Source of the DNA: an uncultured Flavobacteriales bacterium
GTDB lineage: Bacteria > Bacteroidota > Bacteroidia > Flavobacteriales_G > NORP312
Length of the DNA: 60,320 bases
Assembly: GCA_905480125.1 (NCBI GenBank)
Contig: CAJQPE010000034.1
Location: 1-60,320, forward strand
Direction of reading: 5' to 3'
The position numbers and the translations under genes were made by a program. Under the pieces are notes generated by a model, which worked only from the letters and a program-made list of their open reading frames with translations, was not told where the DNA came from and ran no database searches. Positions 1-8,234 of the stretch are shown here, piece by piece; position 1 is the first letter of the stretch; each line of letters begins with the position of its first letter.

Positions 1-1591
1 CAAATGCTTTATTATCAATATTTACAACACTACCTTTATAGGTACCCAACAATTCTCCAGTTTCATTAGTGTCTTCAACTAACTGCCAAGATCTATTTGT
101 TGTTTGCAAATACATAACAACACTATTATTTATCGATGGACTAAAATTGAAATACTTCAATAGTTTAAATGAAGTTGAAATTGGTGCTGTAATTTTTGCC
201 CCATTTTTCATCAAATCAACTATTTCAGATGTGGAATTAGTCAGGGTATCCTCACTAGTCTTTACTTGATTTTGCATTACTGCAGTTGCGTTAATTCCAA
301 TCTTCTCGTACCACCTATCTTTTCCAACGCTTACTGTTCTTTTTAATGGATAAATTCTAGACATCGTAAATGTAGCCGATGGCAAAACTATGGTTACCGA
401 TGAGTCTTTACTATTCTGAGAATGACTGCCATTTAAAGTTAGATTAAACGGCTTCCCGGCAAAGCTCTTATTGTAACTTACATTCGACTTAAAAGTATTT
501 GTTAAGAAGTCCTGCGCATTGCTATTGAAATTATTTTGAAAATTCTTACTCGATCCAAAATTTACATCTGCCGAAAAGCTGCTATTAGGTCGCGCTTTTG
601 GGGCTTGAGAATGTTTCCAACGAATAAAATAATTACTGGTTTTAGATTGATTAATATCCTTTTCTCCTTGCTTAAACTGAGCATAAGTAAGATTAATATT
701 TCCATCAAACTTATATCTTTTGGAGTAGTCTGATGCCAAACCCACCCCCCAACTTCCTCTAGAATAGATATCGCCGGTTAATGCTAAATCAATATAATCG
801 TTAACTGCAAGATAATACCCTCCATCATTTAAGAAAAAGCCTAGACCGGGTGATTCACCATATGTAGGGATAATTATTCCTGATGATTGCGTTTCTTTGT
901 TTGGGAAAAAACCAAAAGGAACTGCCAATGGTGTTGGAATACTCTGAATTTTTAAGTATGCTGGGCCTGTTACAATCTTATCATCTTTAATGAATTTCAA
1001 TTTACTTGCCTCAATATGAAAATGAGGAATTTCATTGCTACAAGTGGTATATTTTCCATTCTTGATAAAAATAACTTTATCATTCATCATCTTAATATGA
1101 TCGCCATGAATATAACCATCTCCCTCTTGAGTAATCGCTTTAGTTATTTTTCCTTTTTTCGTTTCAAAATTGTACCTCAAAACTTCGCTTGTAAAAGTTT
1201 GACCGTCATCAGCGAATTCGGGCCTTCCAATTAGCTTTCCTGTTGAATCAATAGTGCCATAAGCAGTTACTTCCTTAGTTTCTAAACTTAGTTCGATGAA
1301 ACTCGCCTTTAACTCAATTCCTTCATATAAAAGCTCTGCATCTCCAAACAAATAGACCTTTTGATTGGCAACATCAAAACGCATCGAATCTAATGCACCA
1401 TAATTAACTTTGGCACCCAAAGCACCCTCGCTTGGCTTACTAGAGCTTAAAGAGTCAATTATCGGTGGATTAGTTATTGATGTATCTTCGCAAGATACAA
1501 AAACAGCTGAATTAGAAACATTATTAGAACACAACCCGTTTATTAACAGAAAACCGTGAATTAATTGTCTTATGTATAAGTTTCGAGGCAA
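1..1591 (-). CDS. lptD: LptD-like LPS assembly outer-membrane protein (partial, runs off left edge)
   Basis: About 530 N-terminal residues are visible; the rest lies beyond base 1. The reading frame is open throughout. It begins with a short hydrophobic leader, followed by an OstA/LptA-like beta region (motifs such as ALDSMRFDVANQKVYLFGDA and GDHIKMMNDK), then the start of a beta-barrel section (FGFFPNKETQSSGIIIPTYG, SPGLGFFLNDGGYY), which is the usual Bacteroidota LptD arrangement. LptD inserts lipopolysaccharide into the outer leaflet of the outer membrane. The start is a TTG at 1591, placed three codons after an in-frame stop; no ATG lies nearby, so the exact start is uncertain. It is divergent from the amidase at 1665. 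Family assignment is by recognition of the overall pattern. Confidence 0.8.
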   Translation of the reverse strand, partial: MPRNLYIRQLIHGFLLINGLCSNNVSNSAVFVSCEDTSITNPPIIDSLSSSKPSEGALGAKVNYGALDSMRFDVANQKVYLFGDAELLYEGIELKASFIELSLETKEVTAYGTIDSTGKLIGRPEFADDGQTFTSEVLRYNFETKKGKITKAITQEGDGYIHGDHIKMMNDKVIFIKNGKYTTCSNEIPHFHIEASKLKFIKDDKIVTGPAYLKIQSIPTPLAVPFGFFPNKETQSSGIIIPTYGESPGLGFFLNDGGYYLAVNDYIDLALTGDIYSRGSWGVGLASDYSKRYKFDGNINLTYAQFKQGEKDINQSKTSNYFIRWKHSQAPKARPNSSFSADVNFGSSKNFQNNFNSNAQDFLTNTFKSNVSYNKSFAGKPFNLTLNGSHSQNSKDSSVTIVLPSATFTMSRIYPLKRTVSVGKDRWYEKIGINATAVMQNQVKTSEDTLTNSTSEIVDLMKNGAKITAPISTSFKLLKYFNFSPSINNSVVMYLQTTNRSWQLVEDTNETGELLGTYKGSVVNIDNKAF

Positions 1592-1601
1592 GTTATAATA
1601 T

Positions 1602-1609
1602 TACATTTG
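1602..1609 (+). promoter_or_regulatory. Candidate -7 promoter element for the amidase gene
   Basis: TACATTTG matches the Bacteroidota -7 consensus TAnnTTTG and lies 56 bases before the GTG at 1665, in the 73-base gap between two divergent genes. No convincing -33 element was seen. Confidence 0.45.
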
Positions 1610-1664
1610 CTTTCAACACTCGGAATACTCTATATAACAGTATATATTAACATTTTTCGAAAGC

Positions 1665-2840
1665 GTGAAATTAAACAACATTAACATATCTGTGAGAATC
1701 GTGAAACGAACTTTTTTACTGATTGTTTTGTTAACAACAATAATCGTACTAGGATTCGCACCAGAAAAAGCTCCCGATATAGGCATAAAAAAGGTAGTAA
1801 TAGATGCAGGTCATGGTGGTCATGATCCCGGCTGTCAGGGTGGTTCTGCAAATGAAAAAGATGTTGCTCTTGCAATAGCGTTACGCTTAGGGCAGGTGAT
1901 TAAAGGTAATTATGATGATGTAGAAGTAATATATACTCGTGACAAAGATGTATTTGTTACACTTGAAAATCGTGCAAAGATAGCTAATGATGCAAAAGCT
2001 GACTTATTTATATGTGTCCACGCAAATGCAAACGACAATAAATCTGCTCATGGAACTGAAACATTTGTTATGGGTACAAATAAGGAAAAGGCAAATAAAG
2101 AGGTAGCAAAAAGAGAAAATGATGTTATCCTTATGGAAGATAATTACGAGACTAAATACAGCGACTTTAAACCTGGAACGGCAGAATATAATGCCGCACT
2201 TGATGCTTACCAAAGAGCTTATCAAGCGCAAAGCATTGAATTTGCAATCAAAATCCAAGAACAATTTTCTAAGATAGGGCGAAAAAATAGGGGTGTAAAA
2301 CAAGCTGGGTTTTTGGTTCTTTACAGAACCGCAATGCCGAGTGTATTAATTGAAACAGGCTTTTTAACCAATAAAGAAGAACAAGATTTTCTCTCAAGCC
2401 CAGAGAAACAAAAATTATTAGCTGGCTCTATTTTTAAAGCTTTTAATGATTACAAAAATGATGTGGAAGGTATTGACATTAAAATTATTGATGATTCACA
2501 AAAAGATGACGCACATGAAAAACCCACGACAGAAACTAAAGTCATGAACAATGCTGGTGGTCAAAGCAACACCGCGCAAGTAACATATAGAATACAAATA
2601 GCAAGTTCAACAAATAAAGTTGAAACAAAAGGATATAATTTTAAAGGACTAACAGAACTTTACGAATACGAACAAAGAGGCTTGTATAGATATTATACAG
2701 GGAAAACGAGTAATTTAGGAGAAGCTTCTAAAATTCAAGGTTTAGCCAGAGAAAAGGGTTACAAAGACGCGTTTGTGGTGCCGTTTTATAAAGGTGAGAA
2801 AATTAGCATGAGTAAGGCAATAGGACTTACAAATAAGTGA
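1665..2840 (+). CDS. N-acetylmuramoyl-L-alanine amidase with C-terminal SPOR-like domain
   Basis: This is a 391-residue Amidase_3 family enzyme that cleaves the amide bond between N-acetylmuramic acid and the peptide stem in the periplasm. After an N-terminal hydrophobic segment, the zinc-site motifs are visible: VIDAGHGGHDPG with a following Glu (NEKD), the HAN motif in LFICVHANAND, and the catalytic Glu in PSVLIETGFL. From about residue 305 there is a SPOR-like module (TYRIQIASS, YRYYTGKTSNLGEA, DAFVVPFYKGEKIS) that should bind denuded glycan at division sites. GTG is used as the start; GTGs at 1692 or 1701 would give a more typical signal peptide and are plausible alternatives. It is followed after one base by the first MCE gene, so the genes are likely cotranscribed. 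Confidence 0.9.
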   Translation: MKLNNINISVRIVKRTFLLIVLLTTIIVLGFAPEKAPDIGIKKVVIDAGHGGHDPGCQGGSANEKDVALAIALRLGQVIKGNYDDVEVIYTRDKDVFVTLENRAKIANDAKADLFICVHANANDNKSAHGTETFVMGTNKEKANKEVAKRENDVILMEDNYETKYSDFKPGTAEYNAALDAYQRAYQAQSIEFAIKIQEQFSKIGRKNRGVKQAGFLVLYRTAMPSVLIETGFLTNKEEQDFLSSPEKQKLLAGSIFKAFNDYKNDVEGIDIKIIDDSQKDDAHEKPTTETKVMNNAGGQSNTAQVTYRIQIASSTNKVETKGYNFKGLTELYEYEQRGLYRYYTGKTSNLGEASKIQGLAREKGYKDAFVVPFYKGEKISMSKAIGLTNK

Positions 2841-2841
2841 C

Positions 2842-3909
2842 TTGAGTAAAGGGAGAGAAATAAAAATTGGCTTAGTTGTTATCAGTTCGATAACAATTTT
2901 GTTACTAGGTGCTAATTTTCTAAAAGGAGACGGGAATCCCTTTACCCCAAAATCTATTTATTTTGCTAAATACCACAATATTTCGGGACTCACCGAAAAC
3001 AACAATATTCAAGTTAACGGTCTTAATGTTGGGAAAATAAAGATGATCGAACTTCTACCACCGACTGAAGGCAACACTTCTGAAATTCTTGTATCATTTG
3101 TTATAAATAACCCTCTAGTTAAAATCCCATATGGCTCTGAAGCAAGAATTGTTAGTTTAGATTTGTTGGGAACGAAGGTAATTGCACTAAAACTAAGTGA
3201 TTCGCTCTCGTATTATCAGATTGGAGATACGATTATAGGTGGAATTGAAGATGATCTTGAAGATCAAGTAACCGCTCAACTTGCTCCCTTAAAAGACAAG
3301 ACCGACCAACTTTTGGGCTCTATTGACTCTGCTGTTGTTATTGTCCAAACCATACTTAATCAGGACGCTAGAGAAAATCTATCTGCAAGTTTTATTAGTA
3401 TTAAAAAAGCCATTCAGACATTCGAAACAGTCGCTCTTCGTTTAGACACAATGGTTGCGGAAGAACAAATTCGATTATCTAGTATATTAATTAATATTGA
3501 ATCGATTACCGGAAATGTAAAACGGAGTAATGAAGACATTACAGAAATATTAGCCAACTTTGAGTCTATAAGCGACACATTAGCTAAAGCAAATCTAGCT
3601 CAGACTGTAATGACCGCTAATTCAGCATTATCGGAAGTGGCAGATGTATTTAATAAAGTCAATGCCGGAGAAGGGACACTTGGAATGCTGGTGCAAAATG
3701 ACACTTTATATCACCATGTAGAAGAAGCAGCTAAAGACTTAGATCTTTTACTTTGGGATATGAAAGCCCATCCTGAGCGATATGTTCATGTTTCAGTTTT
3801 AGGCAGGAAGAAAAAGAAAAGCGAACTTAGTTTCCTTACGAAAGAAGAACGGGCAATTCTAGAAAAAATTCTAGACGAACAAAAAAAGAATGCTGCCAAG
3901 AAACCCTAA
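2842..3909 (+). CDS. MCE/MlaD family lipid-transport protein (copy 1)
   Basis: A 355-residue protein with one N-terminal membrane anchor (IGLVVISSITILLLGANFL) and one MCE domain at roughly residues 35-130 (YFAKYHNISGLTENNNIQVN, KIPYGSEARI). A long helical region follows, typical of periplasm-spanning substrate-binding subunits of MlaD/Mce systems that move phospholipids between membranes. The start is TTG, one base after the amidase stop, suggesting translational coupling. The matching MlaE permease and MlaF ATPase are not in the window. It is clearly related to the next gene along its whole length, including the tail, so the pair is a tandem duplication. Confidence 0.88.
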   Translation: MSKGREIKIGLVVISSITILLLGANFLKGDGNPFTPKSIYFAKYHNISGLTENNNIQVNGLNVGKIKMIELLPPTEGNTSEILVSFVINNPLVKIPYGSEARIVSLDLLGTKVIALKLSDSLSYYQIGDTIIGGIEDDLEDQVTAQLAPLKDKTDQLLGSIDSAVVIVQTILNQDARENLSASFISIKKAIQTFETVALRLDTMVAEEQIRLSSILINIESITGNVKRSNEDITEILANFESISDTLAKANLAQTVMTANSALSEVADVFNKVNAGEGTLGMLVQNDTLYHHVEEAAKDLDLLLWDMKAHPERYVHVSVLGRKKKKSELSFLTKEERAILEKILDEQKKNAAKKP

Positions 3910-3935
3910 ATTTATCCTGATTAGCTATTTTAATT

Positions 3936-4985
3936 GTGGAAAAAAATGGAAAAATAACATGGTGGATTCCCTTAATAGCGGTATTAATTACTTCCTCTGT
4001 TTTAATTTATCTGCAGTTTTTTACAACATATTTCGAACAAAAAAACGTTTACTATGCAAAATATAATAGCATAGAAGGTGTTACCGAAAGTGCTGACGTC
4101 CAAGTTAAAGGATTCAAAATCGGCGAGGTCTACTCTATCGATATATTATCTAGCTCAATAACAACGGAAATTCTAGTTACTTTTAAAATAGAAGACCCCA
4201 ATTATAAAATACCATATGGAACTATTGTTGAAGTAGTTAAATCCGATTTATTGGGTAAAAGTATTCTCAAACTAAACTACGCAGATACGAATGCTTATCA
4301 CAACTATGGCGACACTCTATCTGCTACACCAGAAGCAAATCTTGAAGCTACTGTAGCCTTATCCTTAAACCCAATTATTGAGAAAACTGATGGTCTTAAA
4401 TTATCTTTTGATTCAATGATGACAATTTTTAGATCACTTAAAGATGACGCAAAACGTCAACAACTTCTAAGTAATGTTGATGAGATAAAAAGGTTATTAG
4501 TCACAGTAGATCATATCTCAGAACAGCTTTCGGCTGCTTCAGAAAATGAAAAATGGAGATTGACCTTGATAGAAAGGAATATTGAAGAAATAAAGAACAA
4601 TATAGCAATGAGCGACACAGTTTTAAGTTATATCCTAGTAAATTACAACTCAATTCAAAACTCAATAGCTAAAAGCAACATAGATAATGCAGTAATGGCT
4701 TCAAATATCGCATTAGCAGAAGTTGATGCAGTTATCGGACAAATTAACAGAGGTGCAGGCACTATAGGCCTGCTAATACATAACGAAGAATTATCTGCAC
4801 ATTTAGCACAAGCCAATACAGATTTAGCGTTACTTTTGGCAGATTATGACAAACATCCTGAACATTACGTAAAGGTTTCGCTATTCAATAAACGAAATAA
4901 AAAAAATCAGGACCAGTTCCTGACAGATGAGCAGCGAGAAACGCTGAAAAACATATTAGAAGGCAAAAAGAATGGGAATAAGTAA
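3936..4985 (+). CDS. MCE/MlaD family lipid-transport protein (copy 2)
   Basis: A 349-residue paralogue of the preceding gene: N-terminal anchor (WWIPLIAVLITSSVLIYLQF), MCE domain at about residues 38-130 (YYAKYNSIEGVTESADVQVK, KIPYGTIVEVV) and a helical C-terminal region ending in the same kind of tail (HPEHYVKVSLFNKRNKK against HPERYVHVSVLGRKKKK in copy 1). The GTG start lies 26 bases after copy 1. The last 14 bases overlap the start of the Fe-S protein gene, so expression of the two is probably coupled. The two copies could form a mixed hexamer or serve different partners; the sequence does not say which. Confidence 0.87.
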   Translation: MEKNGKITWWIPLIAVLITSSVLIYLQFFTTYFEQKNVYYAKYNSIEGVTESADVQVKGFKIGEVYSIDILSSSITTEILVTFKIEDPNYKIPYGTIVEVVKSDLLGKSILKLNYADTNAYHNYGDTLSATPEANLEATVALSLNPIIEKTDGLKLSFDSMMTIFRSLKDDAKRQQLLSNVDEIKRLLVTVDHISEQLSAASENEKWRLTLIERNIEEIKNNIAMSDTVLSYILVNYNSIQNSIAKSNIDNAVMASNIALAEVDAVIGQINRGAGTIGLLIHNEELSAHLAQANTDLALLLADYDKHPEHYVKVSLFNKRNKKNQDQFLTDEQRETLKNILEGKKNGNK

Positions 4986-6252
4986 TATAATCTTTATCAT
5001 CCTATTTATAGGAGCAGTTGTTTGGTTCGCGTTCAACGTAAAAAAAATCATTAGCAACATTCAATTAGGCAGAAAAGTTGACAGAAGTGATAATACGGGC
5101 CTGCGGTGGAAAACAATGATTAAAGTGGCTTTGGGCCAGTCGAAAATGACCGCAAGGCCAGTAGCAGGATTATTGCATATTGTGGTTTATGCCGGTTTTG
5201 TTATTATCAATCTCGAAATGTTAGAAATTGTTATTGATGGTATATCTGGTTCACACAGAGTATTTGAGCCACTACTTGGTGGCTTATATAGTGCATTCAT
5301 TAATGTGTTTGAATTACTTGCATTAGGTGTACTTATTGGTTGTGTTATTTTCTTTATCAGGAGAAATATTTTGCGCATTCCCAGATTTCACAAGGCTGAA
5401 ATGAAAACCTGGCCAAAATCAGATGCTAATATCATTTTGGTTATTGAGATACTTCTTATGACCGCTTTTTTAACTATGAACGCTGCGGATACGAACACTA
5501 GTGGAAACTTCTTGGTCAGTTCTGGATTAAAAGGATTTTTACCAATCGATGAAAACTCACTTTATCTTATAGAGAGAAGTTGTTGGTGGTTTCATATCCT
5601 CGGGGTCTTAGGATTTCTAAATTACCTACCCTACTCTAAGCATTTTCATATTTTATTGGCGTTTCCGGCAACATATTATTCAAATTTACTTCCTAAAGGG
5701 CAATTCACCAACATGCATGCAGTCACTAACGAGGTGAAATTGATGTTCGACCCAAATGCGGATCCATACGCAGCAGCTCCAGAACCAGATCCGAATGCAG
5801 AGGTTGTCAGATTTGGAGCTAAAGAAGTAAATGATCTTACTTGGAAAAACTTGATGGACTCATATTCATGCACGGAGTGCGGAAGATGCTCATCTGAATG
5901 CCCTGCTAACCAAACTGGCAAACTATTATCTCCAAGAAAGATAATGATGGATACCCGAGACCGATTAGAAGAATTTGGTGCAAACAAGGGTGTTGATGAC
6001 GGAAAGTCATTGTTACATGATTACATTACGACCGAAGAACTAAGAGCCTGCACCACATGTAACGCATGTACACAAGCTTGTCCGATTAACTTAGACCCTC
6101 TTTCTATTATCATGGAAATGAGAAGATATCTAATTATGGAAGAGTCCAACGCTCCACAAGAATGGAACGGCATGGCTACCAATATTGAGAACAATGGAGC
6201 TCCTTGGCAATTTGCACAGGCAGATAGATTAAATTGGGCAACAGAAGAATAA
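4972..6252 (+). CDS. Membrane-bound (4Fe-4S) oxidoreductase subunit, HdrD/GlpC-like N-terminal partner
   Basis: A 426-residue protein with several transmembrane segments in the first 250 residues, including His-containing helices (GLLHIVVYAGFVI, WWFHILGVLGFL, YSKHFHILLAFPATYY) of the kind that bind haem b in NarI/HdrE-like subunits. A ferredoxin-type domain follows with two 4Fe-4S motifs, CTECGRCSSECP and CTTCNACTQACP, at about residues 302-370. With the next gene it forms a two-part complex resembling heterodisulfide-reductase-type or GlpC/LutA-type oxidoreductases. It would pass electrons between a soluble donor and the membrane quinone pool; the physiological substrate cannot be told from sequence. 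Confidence 0.85.
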   Translation: MGISNIIFIILFIGAVVWFAFNVKKIISNIQLGRKVDRSDNTGLRWKTMIKVALGQSKMTARPVAGLLHIVVYAGFVIINLEMLEIVIDGISGSHRVFEPLLGGLYSAFINVFELLALGVLIGCVIFFIRRNILRIPRFHKAEMKTWPKSDANIILVIEILLMTAFLTMNAADTNTSGNFLVSSGLKGFLPIDENSLYLIERSCWWFHILGVLGFLNYLPYSKHFHILLAFPATYYSNLLPKGQFTNMHAVTNEVKLMFDPNADPYAAAPEPDPNAEVVRFGAKEVNDLTWKNLMDSYSCTECGRCSSECPANQTGKLLSPRKIMMDTRDRLEEFGANKGVDDGKSLLHDYITTEELRACTTCNACTQACPINLDPLSIIMEMRRYLIMEESNAPQEWNGMATNIENNGAPWQFAQADRLNWATEE

Positions 6253-6302
6253 CTTTACAACCGGCACAGGGTGACAAATTAGAGATTTAAATTTAAGATT
6301 AT

Positions 6303-7103
6303 ATGTCTGATATAGAAAGAATAAAAGTTCCTACAATGGCTGAAATGATGGCCGCAGGAGAAATACCTGAAATTTTATTTTGGGTAGGATGTGCTGGAAG
6401 TTTTGACGACCGAGCTAAAAAAATAACCAAAGCTATTGTTAAAATACTCCACAATGCAGGGGTTAAGTTTGCTGTTCTGGGCGCTGAAGAATCATGTACC
6501 GGAGACCCTGCAAAAAGAGCTGGAAACGAATTTAATTTCCAAATGCAAGCCATGATGAACATTCAGGTTTTAGATGGGTATGAAATAAAAAAAATTGTTA
6601 CAGGTTGCCCCCATTGTTTTAATACACTTAAAAACGAATACCCTGAATTAGGCGGCAATTATGAAGTTATTCATCATACACAACTCATTCAAGACTTAAT
6701 AAAATCGGAAAAACTTACTCTAAAAGGTGGTGGTGGTTTTAAAGGCAAGAAAATAACATTCCATGACCCCTGTTATTTAGGAAGGGCTAATGATGTATAT
6801 GAAGCACCGCGTTCTGCAATGGAAAAGTTAGATGCTGAATTGGTTGAAATGAAGCGCTGCAAGCAAAATGGATTATGTTGTGGTGCTGGTGGCGCTCAGA
6901 TGTTTAAAGAAGCTGAAAAAGGTGATAAAGAAATAAATGTGGAACGGACAGGTGATGCTATAGATACCCAAGCAAATATTATCGCTACAGGTTGTCCGTT
7001 TTGCAATACAATGATGACAGATGGAGTTAAACACTTTGAAAAAGAAGCTGAAGTTAAGGTTATGGACGTTGCGGAATTAATTGCCTCCGCTGCCGATTTG
7101 TAA
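6303..7103 (+). CDS. CCG-domain (Fe-S)-binding oxidoreductase subunit, HdrB-like
   Basis: A 266-residue cysteine-rich protein with CCG-type motifs seen in HdrB, GlpC and LutA: FWVGCAGSFDDR, TGCPHCFNTLKNEYP, FHDPCYLGR, LCCGAGGAQMF and TGCPFCNTMM. These Cys residues normally hold a non-cubane or 4Fe-4S cluster at the catalytic site. It lies 50 bases after the membrane-bound subunit and is its obvious partner. Length and motif order are normal for the soluble half of this Bacteroidota pair. The reaction is unassigned. Confidence 0.86.
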   Translation: MSDIERIKVPTMAEMMAAGEIPEILFWVGCAGSFDDRAKKITKAIVKILHNAGVKFAVLGAEESCTGDPAKRAGNEFNFQMQAMMNIQVLDGYEIKKIVTGCPHCFNTLKNEYPELGGNYEVIHHTQLIQDLIKSEKLTLKGGGGFKGKKITFHDPCYLGRANDVYEAPRSAMEKLDAELVEMKRCKQNGLCCGAGGAQMFKEAEKGDKEINVERTGDAIDTQANIIATGCPFCNTMMTDGVKHFEKEAEVKVMDVAELIASAADL

Positions 7104-7239
7104 CACAAAAAGAGCATGATTTCATTTTTTTATCTTTTTGAAAAAACGTAAAAAATATCAATATCCTTAACCCAATTCGCCACAATGTATTTTATATATG
7201 AAAAATAGAGTAAGTTAGTAAATCAATAAAATAAGAATT

Positions 7240-7716
7240 ATGACAAACTATCAAGATCTGGATCAAGAATCTAAAGTTTGGATATACACTGCCGAACGTG
7301 ATTTTACAACTCAAGAAATTGAGAGAATCAATTCTAAAGCTGAAGTTTTCATTGCTGATTGGGAATCTCACGGAAAAGCCGTTAAAGGACTTATCGAAAT
7401 ACGCTACAATCGTTTTATCTTTATTTATGCTGACGACCATGGAGATAGCCTCTGTGGTAGAGCTACCGACAGTTCCGTTCGCTTTGTAAAGGGACTAGAA
7501 AAAGAAATGGGTTTATCTTTAATGGACAGAATGTTACTTTCCTATAAAGAAGGAGAAACAGTCATAACAACATCATTGGCCAATTTCCAGCAATTAATTA
7601 ATGAAGGTAGTATTATGCAGACCACAACAGTTTTTAATTGTATGCTATCAAAGAAAAGCGATCTAGACGCATGGGAAATTGCTGCCCACAAAAGCTGGCA
7701 CAAACAATTGTTTTAA
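7240..7716 (+). CDS. Conserved Bacteroidota protein of unknown function (often labelled ABC transporter ATPase)
   Basis: A 158-residue soluble protein with no signal peptide. The pattern VWIYTAERDFTTQEI, WESHGKAVKG, YNRFIFIYAD, DSSVRFVKGLE and KSWHKQLF matches a small family found widely in Bacteroidota, usually next to this Fe-S pair. Databases often call it an ABC transporter ATPase, but no Walker A, Walker B or signature motif is present here, so that label looks wrong. Its conserved place after the Fe-S genes suggests a link to that complex or to the MCE genes, but no function can be given. Confidence 0.75.
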   Translation: MTNYQDLDQESKVWIYTAERDFTTQEIERINSKAEVFIADWESHGKAVKGLIEIRYNRFIFIYADDHGDSLCGRATDSSVRFVKGLEKEMGLSLMDRMLLSYKEGETVITTSLANFQQLINEGSIMQTTTVFNCMLSKKSDLDAWEIAAHKSWHKQLF

Positions 7717-7919
7717 AATAACAAGATTTTAATTCCTTCTTCTTTGATTAAAAACACCAATTGTCTTTAGCCTTATTGTTTGAATACCATTCAACTCTAT
7801 TCTTTTCTAAAAAATTATTACTACAGAAATTAGGATATTTAGAACATGAATAGTAGGCAAAATTAAATTCTGTTTAAATTATTTAAAAGAGAAATCACAT
7901 TTATGGTAAGAAGTTAAAA
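7717..7919. other. Intergenic gap between convergent genes
   Basis: About 200 bases between two converging genes. No clear terminator hairpin is visible. On the minus strand it contains a Cys/Trp-containing open frame without a usable start codon (see findings). Confidence 0.5.
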
Positions 7920-8234
7920 TTACTGAATTTCAACTGTAAGGCCTTTTTCAGCTAAACTAGAGCAAATTGGTTCTAAATATTCATAACCACCAGATTTAAC
8001 ATCACACTTCCCTTTATAATGAACAATATAAGCACATTGCTCTGCTTGTTCTGGTTCGTGTTTACAAAGTGAAATTAGACAATCTATTACGAAGTCAAAA
8101 CTATTTACATGATCATTGAAAAGAATAAGCGTCTTTTTTTCATTAACAGCTTCCAAAACATCTGTTTCCTTTTCAGTTTGCTTGTCATAGCAGGTTATTC
8201 CATAGTTATTCGATATGAAATTATCTAAAATCAT
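7920..8234 (-). CDS. clpS: ATP-dependent Clp protease adaptor ClpS
   Basis: A 104-residue protein with the ClpS core LILFNDHVNSFDFVIDCL, HEPEQAEQCAYIVHYKGKC. ClpS binds the N-domain of ClpA/ClpC and delivers N-degron substrates with bulky hydrophobic N-termini. The first 34 residues form a variable leader, normal for the family. Its ATG overlaps the stop of the giant 2150-residue gene by four bases (ATGA), so translation is probably coupled. In many Bacteroidota clpS directly follows prmA; here two giant genes sit between them. Confidence 0.93.
   Translation of the reverse strand: MILDNFISNNYGITCYDKQTEKETDVLEAVNEKKTLILFNDHVNSFDFVIDCLISLCKHEPEQAEQCAYIVHYKGKCDVKSGGYEYLEPICSSLAEKGLTVEIQ

Noticed and set aside
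2004-2303. A 99-codon minus-strand frame inside the amidase gene
   Set aside because: Antisense to a well-supported gene, with no family features.
7240-7716. Annotation as an ABC transporter ATPase
   Set aside because: No Walker A/B, Q-loop or signature motif in the 158 residues.
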